64,000 nt of DNA from an uncultured Peptococcaceae bacterium (GTDB lineage: Bacteria; Bacillota; Peptococcia; Peptococcales; Peptococcaceae), in contig CAJUDO010000014.1 of the NCBI GenBank assembly GCA_910585405.1, positions 1 through 64,000 on the forward strand. The letters are read 5' to 3'. Positions 24,135-31,585 of this stretch are shown here, piece by piece. Position numbers and translations under genes: made by a program. The notes under the pieces are model-generated. The model was not told where the DNA came from. It did not search any database and worked only from the letters and a program-made list of their open reading frames with translations. The stretch's first letter is position 1, and the number at the start of each line of letters is the position of its first letter.

Positions 24135-25526
24135 ATGGAAAAGTTAAATCAAAAATATTCATGGAAACAGATAGCTGCTTGGGTTCTTACAATTGGCTTG
24201 CCGATTATGATTTTAATGATTCCAGAAAATGAATATCTGAATGGGCAAATGAAAATATATCTTGCGATCAGTATTGGCGCTATAATTACTTTTGTATTTG
24301 AAAATATAAATATGACAGCGGTTTCTGTTTTGCTTCCATTTTTGTATATTATTTTTGCCAAGGTACCTGCGCCATCAGCTCTAGGTGCCTGGCTCAGTCC
24401 AATTCCGTGGTTTATGCTTGGTGGTATGTTATTGGCGGCAGTACTGGAACGAATTGGGCTGTTAAAACGGATAGCGTATAAAATTGTTTTGAGTTTAGGT
24501 GCCACTTATAAAGGCATCATTTGGGGTATGGGAATAGCAGGATTAATTTTGTATTTGTTCCTGCCTGGAAATACGGTTGTTCCTATGGCTGCACTGGCAT
24601 ATGGTGTTTGTAAGGCTTTGGGATTAACCCAGGGAAAAGCCTCTGCTGGAATTACTTTATCAGCCGGTGTTGCAGCAATTGTTCCGCATTTTTTCATATA
24701 TAATTCTGATTTTGCTACAATAGAGGGCTTAATCACAGGATTAACCGGTCCATTAAATGTAAGTTATATTCAGTATATTTTTGAGAATTTGGCAGCTGTT
24801 CCAATGTATTTTTTACTTCTGTATTTGATTACAGTAATATTTAAGCCGGAAGTTACTTTAAATAGTAAAAAGTATTTTGAAAATGAATATCAGAAAATGG
24901 GGTCGATGTCTCAAGATGAAAAGAAAGCAATCGGTGTCTGCCTGATTTTGTTAATCTTGGTTTTAACAACGAATATCCATCATGTGAGTGCTATGTATTG
25001 TTTTACAATTGTGCCGATTATGTTATATTTCCCATTTGTTAATGTGGCAGAACCAGATGATTTCAAAAGAATTAACTATCCGTTACTGTTATTTGTAGCC
25101 GCTTGTTTAAGTATTGGAAATAGTGCCACAGGGGTTGGCATGGGTGAATTACTGGAGAAAATATTCACGCCAATTGTTCAGGGCCAAAGTATTATGACTG
25201 TATTTCTAGGTACCTATGTTGGTGCGACGTTGATGAATTTCTTGATGACGCCTATGGCTATTATGGCTGCATTTTCAATGCCTTTGACACAAATTTTTAT
25301 GGTGATTGGAGTGGAGCCGACAGCTTTTGTGTATTTCTTTATACATTCTTTGAGCGCCATTGTCTTGCCATATGAAGTAGCATTATGGTTGATTTTTTAC
25401 TCTTTTGGGATGATCAGCATGCGCGACTTTACAAAATATATGATAGTTATCTCTGTTGTAGATTTTGTGTGGGTATTTGCGATTATGCTTCCTTATTGGA
25501 AACTTGTAGGATGTTTGATGCTCTAA
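24135..25526 (+). CDS. SLC13/DASS-type anion permease of the island
   Basis: This 463-residue protein has about eleven to twelve membrane segments and the look of divalent-anion/sodium symporters: PIPWFMLGGMLLAAVLERIGLLKRIA, a mid-protein AALAYGVCKALGL region and a second repeat with TPMAIMAAFSMPLTQIF. Family members import dicarboxylates, tricarboxylates or sulfate. It lies between two ferredoxin-flavoprotein pairs, pointing to uptake of their substrate. GAGGAGGG precedes ATG 24135. Confidence 0.82.
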   Translation: MEKLNQKYSWKQIAAWVLTIGLPIMILMIPENEYLNGQMKIYLAISIGAIITFVFENINMTAVSVLLPFLYIIFAKVPAPSALGAWLSPIPWFMLGGMLLAAVLERIGLLKRIAYKIVLSLGATYKGIIWGMGIAGLILYLFLPGNTVVPMAALAYGVCKALGLTQGKASAGITLSAGVAAIVPHFFIYNSDFATIEGLITGLTGPLNVSYIQYIFENLAAVPMYFLLLYLITVIFKPEVTLNSKKYFENEYQKMGSMSQDEKKAIGVCLILLILVLTTNIHHVSAMYCFTIVPIMLYFPFVNVAEPDDFKRINYPLLLFVAACLSIGNSATGVGMGELLEKIFTPIVQGQSIMTVFLGTYVGATLMNFLMTPMAIMAAFSMPLTQIFMVIGVEPTAFVYFFIHSLSAIVLPYEVALWLIFYSFGMISMRDFTKYMIVISVVDFVWVFAIMLPYWKLVGCLML

Positions 25527-25570
25527 ATTTAGAAGAGAGTGTTTATGAAGGGAAAGAGAGGTAAATTTTT

Positions 25571-25813
25571 ATGCCGCCTTTTATTGAAAAAGAAAAATGT
25601 ATAAATTGTACGTACTGTGCAGAAATATGCCCTTTAGATGTAATAAAAGTGGAAAATGGAGATGTAGTTGTCAAATATCCAGAGGAATGTTGGCATTGCT
25701 TAGCGTGTCAGGTAGATTGTCCGGCACAGGCAATCGTAATGCGTTATCCATTGTCACATATGTTATTGCATTTAGAAATTTGCAAGGAAACGGAGATGAA
25801 GTTAGGTGATTAA
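25571..25813 (+). CDS. Two-cluster 4Fe-4S ferredoxin, second of the pair
   Basis: This 80-residue protein carries CINCTYCAEICP and CWHCLACQVDCP, two 4Fe-4S sites. It has the same size and position relative to a flavoprotein as the first ferredoxin. Its 3' end overlaps the flavoprotein start by eight bases, so the two are translationally coupled and probably form a complex. Confidence 0.85.
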   Translation: MPPFIEKEKCINCTYCAEICPLDVIKVENGDVVVKYPEECWHCLACQVDCPAQAIVMRYPLSHMLLHLEICKETEMKLGD

Positions 25814-27482
25814 ACTATGCGATACTATTGTTAAAACAGAAGTTTTGATTGTAGGCGGCGGTGTAGCTGGCTTACAGGCTTCTATTGCAGCAGCTGAAAA
25901 TGGCGCTAAGGTGCTGGTTGTAGAAAAAGCAAATACGTTGCGTTCTGGGGCAGGCGCGATGGGGAATGATCATTTTATGTGTTATATTCCACATATTCAT
26001 GGTGACGATATAGATCTTGTGATGAAAGAGATTGGGCAAACCATGGAAGGCTTTGGCAATGACTGGAATCTAATGCGTAATATGATGCAGCGATCGTTTG
26101 AACTGGTGCAAAAATGGGAATCTTACGGGATTACGATGCGTCCTACCGGAGAATACGTTTTTGAAGGACATTCAATTCCTGGTAATCAAAGGTATCATCT
26201 AAAATTTGATGGGAAAAATCAAAAAAATGCTTTAACAAACGCAGCAAAAAAGTCCGGTGTCGAAATTATGAATAAAGTAATGATCAATGAGATCTTACAG
26301 GATGATGAAGGAAATGTTGTTGGTGCATTAGGAATCAGAATATCGGGTGTAGAACCGGAAGTTATCATTTTTCAGGCAAAGGTTGTGATGTTAGCCACGG
26401 GGGAAACTACCAGGTTATATCCTGGAGTTAATCCGGCCTATTTATTTAATGTAAATGGATGTCCGGCTAATACAGGAGCCTTTATCATGGGATATCGTCT
26501 TGGCGCTAAGATTGTGAATGCAGATCTGCCTTATGTGCATTGTGGTCCCAAATTTTTTGCCAGATCAGGGAAAGGTACATGGATTGGCGTAATTTCCGAT
26601 GTGAAGGGAAAAGCAGTTGGCCCATTTATAGGAAAACCCTCCAGAGAGTTGGGTGATCCCACCGCTGAAATTTGGACAAGTGTATTCAAAGATCGTTTAA
26701 AAGATGGGACAGGTCCTACTTATATGAACTGTACTGAGGTCAGTGATGAGGATTTGGAACATATGAAAAGGGCTTTTGTTTCAGAAGGTATTTCCGGGTT
26801 GACGGGTTTTATGGAACAGTATGGGATAGATTTGCGGAAAGATATGATAGAATTTGGTACTTATGAATACCAATTGTATTTTCGAGGTCTGGAAGTAGAT
26901 CAATGTAGTATGACGAATGTAAAAGGGCTTTTTGCAGCGGGCAGTCTGTGCGGGAATCTGCGTGGCAGCGTTACGAATGCAGCTGTTATGGGACAAATCG
27001 CCGGCGAGAATATGGCGAAAATGGCAAAAGAGTTAAAAGAGAGAACAATAACACATAGTCATTCAGTTATACAAGAAAAAATAAAACTTTATTCGCAGTT
27101 CTTAGAAAGAAGGAATGGTGCTGTCTGGAAAGAGGTCAATGCAACATTACAGCAAATCATGAACGATTATGTAGGCATGAATGTAAGGTCAGAAACAATG
27201 TTTTATGCAGCGTATAAATATGTTACCGATTTGCAGAGATATGCACAAGAACAGTTAAAAGCAGAGAACTCCCATGAATTAATGAGATGTTTAGAGGTTT
27301 TAGATTTATTGGAATTGGCGAAAGTAGTAATTCTGGTATCCAATAATCGTAAAGAAAGCAGACCTCCGTGTCATTTGCGTACGGATTATACTTATACAAA
27401 TCCTCTATTAAATGATAAGTTTCAGACAATTTGGAAAGATACTAATGGAATCCATATGGAGTTCCGAAAACAAATTTTATAA
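25806..27482 (+). CDS. Fumarate-reductase/AprA-like flavoprotein, second of the pair
   Basis: This 558-residue cytoplasmic FAD protein starts at GTG 25806. Motifs are IVGGGVAGLQAS (about 15-26), AGAMGNDHF, the second FAD segment (VKGLFAAGSLCGNLRGSVTNAAVMG) and the C-terminal NNRKESRPPCHLRTDY. It is clearly diverged from the first flavoprotein; in particular the ESRxxxHxRxDY tail carries PPC instead of AGH. Two non-identical flavoproteins in one operon may catalyse successive steps or form one complex. The substrate is not readable from the sequence. Confidence 0.8.
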   Translation: MIKLCDTIVKTEVLIVGGGVAGLQASIAAAENGAKVLVVEKANTLRSGAGAMGNDHFMCYIPHIHGDDIDLVMKEIGQTMEGFGNDWNLMRNMMQRSFELVQKWESYGITMRPTGEYVFEGHSIPGNQRYHLKFDGKNQKNALTNAAKKSGVEIMNKVMINEILQDDEGNVVGALGIRISGVEPEVIIFQAKVVMLATGETTRLYPGVNPAYLFNVNGCPANTGAFIMGYRLGAKIVNADLPYVHCGPKFFARSGKGTWIGVISDVKGKAVGPFIGKPSRELGDPTAEIWTSVFKDRLKDGTGPTYMNCTEVSDEDLEHMKRAFVSEGISGLTGFMEQYGIDLRKDMIEFGTYEYQLYFRGLEVDQCSMTNVKGLFAAGSLCGNLRGSVTNAAVMGQIAGENMAKMAKELKERTITHSHSVIQEKIKLYSQFLERRNGAVWKEVNATLQQIMNDYVGMNVRSETMFYAAYKYVTDLQRYAQEQLKAENSHELMRCLEVLDLLELAKVVILVSNNRKESRPPCHLRTDYTYTNPLLNDKFQTIWKDTNGIHMEFRKQIL

Positions 27483-27492
27483 AAGATGTAGT

Positions 27493-28419
27493 TCATTTTT
27501 TATAAAATGTTTGGAAATAGGCTTCGATAGACATACAGAGCTGGGATTCTGCAGCAGTAAGAGAGATATTTTCTTTTTTCAGAAAACCAAATTGACAAGG
27601 TAAGGTAAAATTTTGAACGTTTAATATTTTTTGTTGTTTATCAGGAGTGACAGTCGCATTCGTTTCCAGGATGCTTAGGCGAGGCGCCAAAGAAAAAACA
27701 GGATTTTCGTATATATATTGCTGAAAATTCCAGTAATTATTGATAGAAATGATATTTTGAGTATAACCATGATTTTGCAAAAAACGGAGTTCAGATGTTT
27801 TTTTAGATGCAGAAATAAATTGATACTCAAATAATTCCTCAATTTTGACGGATTCTCGAGAAGCAAGCGGATGATTGTGCCCAACCACGAAGCAAAGAGT
27901 GTCTGAATAGAGAACATTAAAGCTAATTTGGTGTTTCAAACAATCTGTTTGAAAAGATGCGATACGAATGGGGTCTACACAGCTCAAAGCAAAGCGGATT
28001 TTCTGCGTATGCAGTAAGTCAAGCAAGGAAAAAAAATCTTCTTGTAAAATATTGAGCTGTAAAGAAAGATTTTGTTCTTTTAATTTGTTGGCACTATTTG
28101 TAATAATCATATTGCAATGCGTAGAAGAAGTGCCAATCGTGATCACATGGGATGCCGGTAAAGAGAGGTTTGTCTTAATTGAAGCTATGTCATTTTTTAA
28201 TTGAAGCATGGCTTTAGCCTTTTCAAGGACCAGTTTTCCTTCTTCCGTAAGCAAAATATGGGTACCAGTGCGTTTTATCAATTGGAACCCCAGTTCTGTT
28301 TCTAAATCTTTTATGGCACGACTGATTGAAGGCTGTGCGATGTATAGCGCTTCCGCAGCCTTTGAAAAAGAACCATATTTATCAATTGCAACAAAGTATT
28401 CAAGTTGATTTAAACGCAT
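27493..28419 (-). CDS. LysR-family regulator of the island
   Basis: This regulator of about 308 residues has an N-terminal helix-turn-helix (MRLNQLEYFVAIDKYGSFSKAAEALYIAQPSISRAIKDLE) and a C-terminal effector-binding domain of periplasmic-binding-protein fold. ATG 28419 has GGAGGG six bases upstream. It is convergent with the flavoprotein operon (10-base gap) and divergent from the NmrA-like gene. It probably activates the island genes in response to the imported substrate. Confidence 0.88.
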   Translation of the reverse strand: MRLNQLEYFVAIDKYGSFSKAAEALYIAQPSISRAIKDLETELGFQLIKRTGTHILLTEEGKLVLEKAKAMLQLKNDIASIKTNLSLPASHVITIGTSSTHCNMIITNSANKLKEQNLSLQLNILQEDFFSLLDLLHTQKIRFALSCVDPIRIASFQTDCLKHQISFNVLYSDTLCFVVGHNHPLASRESVKIEELFEYQFISASKKTSELRFLQNHGYTQNIISINNYWNFQQYIYENPVFSLAPRLSILETNATVTPDKQQKILNVQNFTLPCQFGFLKKENISLTAAESQLCMSIEAYFQTFYKK

Positions 28420-28442
28420 CTGCATCCCTCCATTAAGATACA

Positions 28443-28461
28443 TTGTAATATAGATATACAA
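28443..28461. promoter_or_regulatory. Candidate LysR box in the divergent region
   Basis: TTGTA (28443-28447) and TACAA (28457-28461) flank nine bases, the T-N11-A architecture of LysR sites. It lies between the divergent LysR gene and the NmrA-like gene. Confidence 0.4.
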
Positions 28462-28536
28462 CAATTGCAACTGTTCGTAACGGTGGTGGAAATGATGCGG
28501 GACAAGCAGCTATATAAAAAGAGAGGGATATCGAAA

Positions 28537-29493
28537 ATGAAATATATTGTAACAGGCGTGGATGGACAACTTGGCAGACGTGTAGCTCAAAATATGCTGG
28601 ATCATGTTGACGGAAATGCATTAATTTTTACAGCCCCCAATTTAAATCGTATTCCAAGGGAAGTATTAAATAAATGGAAAAGTGAAAGGGTGGAGATTAG
28701 AGAAGGAAACTATGATGACAAGGAAGGTTTGCAGAAAGCGTTTGATGGCGGGACAAGAATCTTTTTTGTTTCAAGTGTTTTAAATGGAGCGCAACGTGTT
28801 GCACAACACAAAAATGTAATCGATGCATGTGAGGCTGCAGGGGTACGGCATATTACGTATACTTCGTTTTTAGGAGCAAATCGAGCAGGATATAATCAGT
28901 ATGTTTTGCCAGATCATAGAGCAACAGAAAAATACCTGACGGAAAGTGGCGTAGAGTATAACATTATGAGAAATAATTTGTATATGGAAAATTATTTGAC
29001 AACATCTGTTATGTTGGCTATGTTGAGCAATAATGTGTGGGGAACGACTGCAGGAGAAGGGAAAGCTACTTATATAGCGAAAGATGATAGCGCTGCGTGT
29101 GCAGCAGCATTGCTTTTAGGAAATGGTGAAAAAAATACCGGATATGATTTGACGAGTTTAAATCCGGTTAGCCAACGAGAGATTTGCGCTATGATTAGAG
29201 AAAAATCACAGATAGATTTTAAATATGTTCCCATGAATAGTGATGAATATTATCAATATTTAGATGCATTAAATATTCCCAGAACAACTGACGGTGATAC
29301 ATCTAAAGCTCCTGTTTTATGGTGCAGCAATGATATGGTAACCAATGAAGCGGGAATAGCGGAAGGACAAATGGGGATTATATCTCATGATGTAGAAAAA
29401 CTATTGGGCAGAAAACCGTTAGAGGTAGCAGATCTCCTGGAACGCTATAGTTATATTTGGAAGGAGAAAGTAGATCACTGGTCAAAAATTTGA
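28537..29493 (+). CDS. NmrA-like NAD(P)-binding oxidoreductase
   Basis: This 318-residue Rossmann protein (MKYIVTGVDGQLGRRVAQNML at the start; RHITYTSFLGANRAG and the YNIMRNNLYMENY region typical of NmrA/QorB relatives) probably reduces or senses with NAD(P)H. ATG 28537 follows GAGAGGG; the longer in-frame start has no ribosome site. It is divergently controlled with the LysR gene and lies at the right edge of the island. Confidence 0.78.
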   Translation: MKYIVTGVDGQLGRRVAQNMLDHVDGNALIFTAPNLNRIPREVLNKWKSERVEIREGNYDDKEGLQKAFDGGTRIFFVSSVLNGAQRVAQHKNVIDACEAAGVRHITYTSFLGANRAGYNQYVLPDHRATEKYLTESGVEYNIMRNNLYMENYLTTSVMLAMLSNNVWGTTAGEGKATYIAKDDSAACAAALLLGNGEKNTGYDLTSLNPVSQREICAMIREKSQIDFKYVPMNSDEYYQYLDALNIPRTTDGDTSKAPVLWCSNDMVTNEAGIAEGQMGIISHDVEKLLGRKPLEVADLLERYSYIWKEKVDHWSKI

Positions 29494-29549
29494 GCTTGGA
29501 GGTTATGATGAGCAATTCGCTCTTGTGCAAGCTATCCCAGGCGGTATGA

Positions 29550-29608
29550 AGCGCTATTGTGAAGAGAACGGCATCCAAAATATTTTGGAAATCAGAGGAA
29601 TTGTGTAA
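29550..29608 (+). repeat. 59-base direct repeat, copy 2
   Basis: A near-perfect copy (58 of 59) of the pyrD 3' end, in the same orientation and ending in the equivalent TAA. The 56 bases before it (29494-29549) stay open in the pyrD frame (GYDEQFALVQAIPGG) but do not match pyrD, so they may be the end of another gene joined to it. It is the candidate right attachment site of the island. Confidence 0.85.
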
Positions 29609-29637
29609 CCGATAAAAAATCATATGGAAATAGAGAA

Positions 29638-29681
29638 AACCGCTGCAAAAGTGATGAAAGTAGCTTTTGCAGCGGTTTTTT
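29638..29681 (+). terminator. Terminator at the right edge of the island
   Basis: A perfect 14-bp stem (AACCGCTGCAAAAG with CTTTTGCAGCGGTT) is followed by T residues, 29 bases after the second repeat copy. It may be the original pyrD terminator displaced by the insertion. From here to 29907 I see only AT-rich sequence with no gene. Confidence 0.82.
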
Positions 29682-29907
29682 GTGTGAGTTAAGGTTTTCC
29701 CGCTGATAGCGGTCTATTTCTGTAAGCATTTTTGGCAATAGGATGGGGCACTATCATTATATAATTAATTTATAACCTTCTATAAAATGCCTGCAATTGT
29801 TAAGTGCAGAATATATCGTATATAATAAATTTATAAATAATAAGCGCTTATTGATGAACTTGTAATTGAATTATTTTAAGAAATGAACTGCAAAGGGGTT
29901 AAAAGTT

Positions 29908-31374
29908 ATGGGTAGAAATTCCGTTGAGAAAGGGTTAAAGTTTGGCTGTTCTCCGGCATATGTGGTAAACAGTGTGATTACACTGGCGATTATGATTGGA
30001 TTTAAGTATGTTGTACCGGCGGCAGAGCCGCTGACTCCTCTGGGAGTGGAAATTTTGGGTATCTTTTTGGGTACGCTGTATGGCTGGTTGATTGTTGGTG
30101 ATGTGGTGTGGCCCAGCGTGGCTTGTCTTGTATTTTTAGGACTCAGTGAGTACACGACGGTGACCGGTGCGTTTGCCAGCGGTTTTGGCAACAATACCGT
30201 ATTGTTGATGCTGTTTTTCTTTCTGTTCACGAATATTATCAACTCGGCGGGAATTATTGAGTATGTGGCGCAGTGGATTGCTACCAGAAAGTTTGCTTAC
30301 GGGAAACCGTGGATGCTGTCCTTTTTGCTGATGATTGCAGCAATCGTTTCCTTTTTTATGGTTTCCGCTACGGCGGCCTGCCTGGTAATGATTCCGCTGA
30401 TTAAAAGTATTGCGCTGTTGTATGGTTTCAAGCCCGGCGATAAGTGGCCCATGCTGATGATGGGCGGTCTGGTTTATGTGGGAAGTACCAGTTATTTGAT
30501 TTTGCCATATAAATCACTGCCGCTGATCGTATTTGCCAGCTATGAATCTACCACAGGACAGAGCATCGCTTATGGTCCGTATATGTTTGTAATTTTTGTT
30601 TCTACTGTAGTGGCGTTGGCCCTGTTCCTTCTGGCCTGCAAATTTTTGTTCAAGCCGGACGTTTCCAAGATTACCAATTGTGAGATCCAGTTTGACAAAA
30701 AGGCGGAACTCAGCGCGCATCAGAAATTTGTATTTGTGTATTTCATTGTTGTGCTGGCGCTTCTGATTATTCCTAATGTACTGCCCGCTTCTCTAGGTTT
30801 GGTGAAGCTTTTGAAAAGTATCGGCAATACGGGAATTTTGGCCATTGCCGTGGTGTTCTACGTGGCATGTCAGTTCCAGGAAGGGCTGCATACTATGAAT
30901 CAGGTCTTTGCGAAAAATATTTCCTGGAATATTATTTTTCTGCTGGCGGCGGCTATGGCTATTTCCGGCGCATTCACTGCAGAAAGCACAGGGATTTCTC
31001 CTTGGATGTCCGGCGTGGTGACTCCTATTGTGGCTGGAAAGAGTCCGTTCGTGTTTATCGTGCTGGTCTGCATCATCAGTTGCGTGCTGACAAATCTGGC
31101 CAACAATCAGGCAGTCTGTGCAATCTTTACGCCGATTATCTTGTCTATCGGTATGGCCTTTGGCGCCAACCTGCCTACTTTGGTTGCTTGTATGATGGCA
31201 GCCTGCAATGTGGGAATGATCACGCCTCCAGCCAGTGCCACAGGCGCGTTACTGCATGGCGACAAGGAATGGGTTCCGGGAAAATCGGCTTATACCTACG
31301 GCTTGATTTACAGTATGTTTAATTTGTTCAATGCAATTTTCATTATCTATCCGTTGGGTTGCCTGTTTATGTAA
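29908..31374 (+). CDS. SLC13/DASS-type anion permease
   Basis: This 488-residue permease has about eleven to twelve membrane segments. Typical stretches are FASGFGNNTVLLMLFFFLFTNIINSAGIIEYVAQWIATRK, an Asn-Asn-Gln motif in SCVLTNLANNQAVCAIFTPI, and NVGMITPPASATGALLHG near the C-terminus. It is a different branch from the island permease. AAAGGGG precedes the ATG. It stands alone between terminators, directly upstream of the ene-reductase-type genes, and probably imports their substrate or exchanges it for the product. Confidence 0.85.
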   Translation: MGRNSVEKGLKFGCSPAYVVNSVITLAIMIGFKYVVPAAEPLTPLGVEILGIFLGTLYGWLIVGDVVWPSVACLVFLGLSEYTTVTGAFASGFGNNTVLLMLFFFLFTNIINSAGIIEYVAQWIATRKFAYGKPWMLSFLLMIAAIVSFFMVSATAACLVMIPLIKSIALLYGFKPGDKWPMLMMGGLVYVGSTSYLILPYKSLPLIVFASYESTTGQSIAYGPYMFVIFVSTVVALALFLLACKFLFKPDVSKITNCEIQFDKKAELSAHQKFVFVYFIVVLALLIIPNVLPASLGLVKLLKSIGNTGILAIAVVFYVACQFQEGLHTMNQVFAKNISWNIIFLLAAAMAISGAFTAESTGISPWMSGVVTPIVAGKSPFVFIVLVCIISCVLTNLANNQAVCAIFTPIILSIGMAFGANLPTLVACMMAACNVGMITPPASATGALLHGDKEWVPGKSAYTYGLIYSMFNLFNAIFIIYPLGCLFM

Positions 31375-31402
31375 AGGCATGGTGATATATCAAGTATTCC
31401 AG

Positions 31403-31434
31403 AGCGGGATAGGAACGATTCCTGTCCCGCTTTT
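31403..31434 (+). terminator. Terminator of the SLC13 gene
   Basis: A 13-bp stem with one wobble pair (AGCGGGATAGGAA with TTCCTGTCCCGCT) is followed by TTTT. Confidence 0.8.
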
Positions 31435-31461
31435 ATAACAAACGCACAAAATAGTAGGCGT

Positions 31462-31532
31462 GTTATAAATTTTACTGAATAACAAGCTATAAAAAGGTAA
31501 ACTTATGCAAGAAAAAATTACTGTGTTATAGT
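31462..31532 (+). promoter_or_regulatory. Shared 71-base promoter element, copy A
   Basis: This block aligns without gaps to 34794-34864, about 52 of 71 positions identical. It contains GTTAT-N12-ATAAC (31462-31483), a LysR-like box, then CTATAAAAA, then a weak -35 TTATGC (31503-31508) and -10 TATAGT (31527-31532) at spacing 18. The pattern fits an activator-dependent promoter for the gene at 31586. Confidence 0.65.
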
Positions 31533-31585
31533 GGATTCAGACAAGAAAAAATTTTAAAACGAGTAGAAAAAGGAGTGCATAAATT

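Larger units (their letters stand above)
21830..29608 (+). mobile_element. Putative genomic island inserted at the pyrD 3' end
   Basis: The region is bounded by pyrD and by a second copy of its last 59 bases. Its coding DNA is AT-richer than its surroundings (hand count: 23 G/C in 60 at 23041-23100 against 33 in 60 at 21541-21600). It carries one coherent cargo: two ferredoxins, two flavoproteins, an SLC13 transporter, a LysR regulator and an NAD(P)-binding protein. No integrase, relaxase or transposase is visible, so it would be a degraded or trans-mobilised element, or a recombination product. Confidence 0.55.

Noticed and set aside
21830..29608. Search for an integrase, transposase or relaxase in the island
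   Set aside because: None of the frames shows a tyrosine or serine recombinase, DDE or relaxase pattern, so I do not call a complete mobile element.
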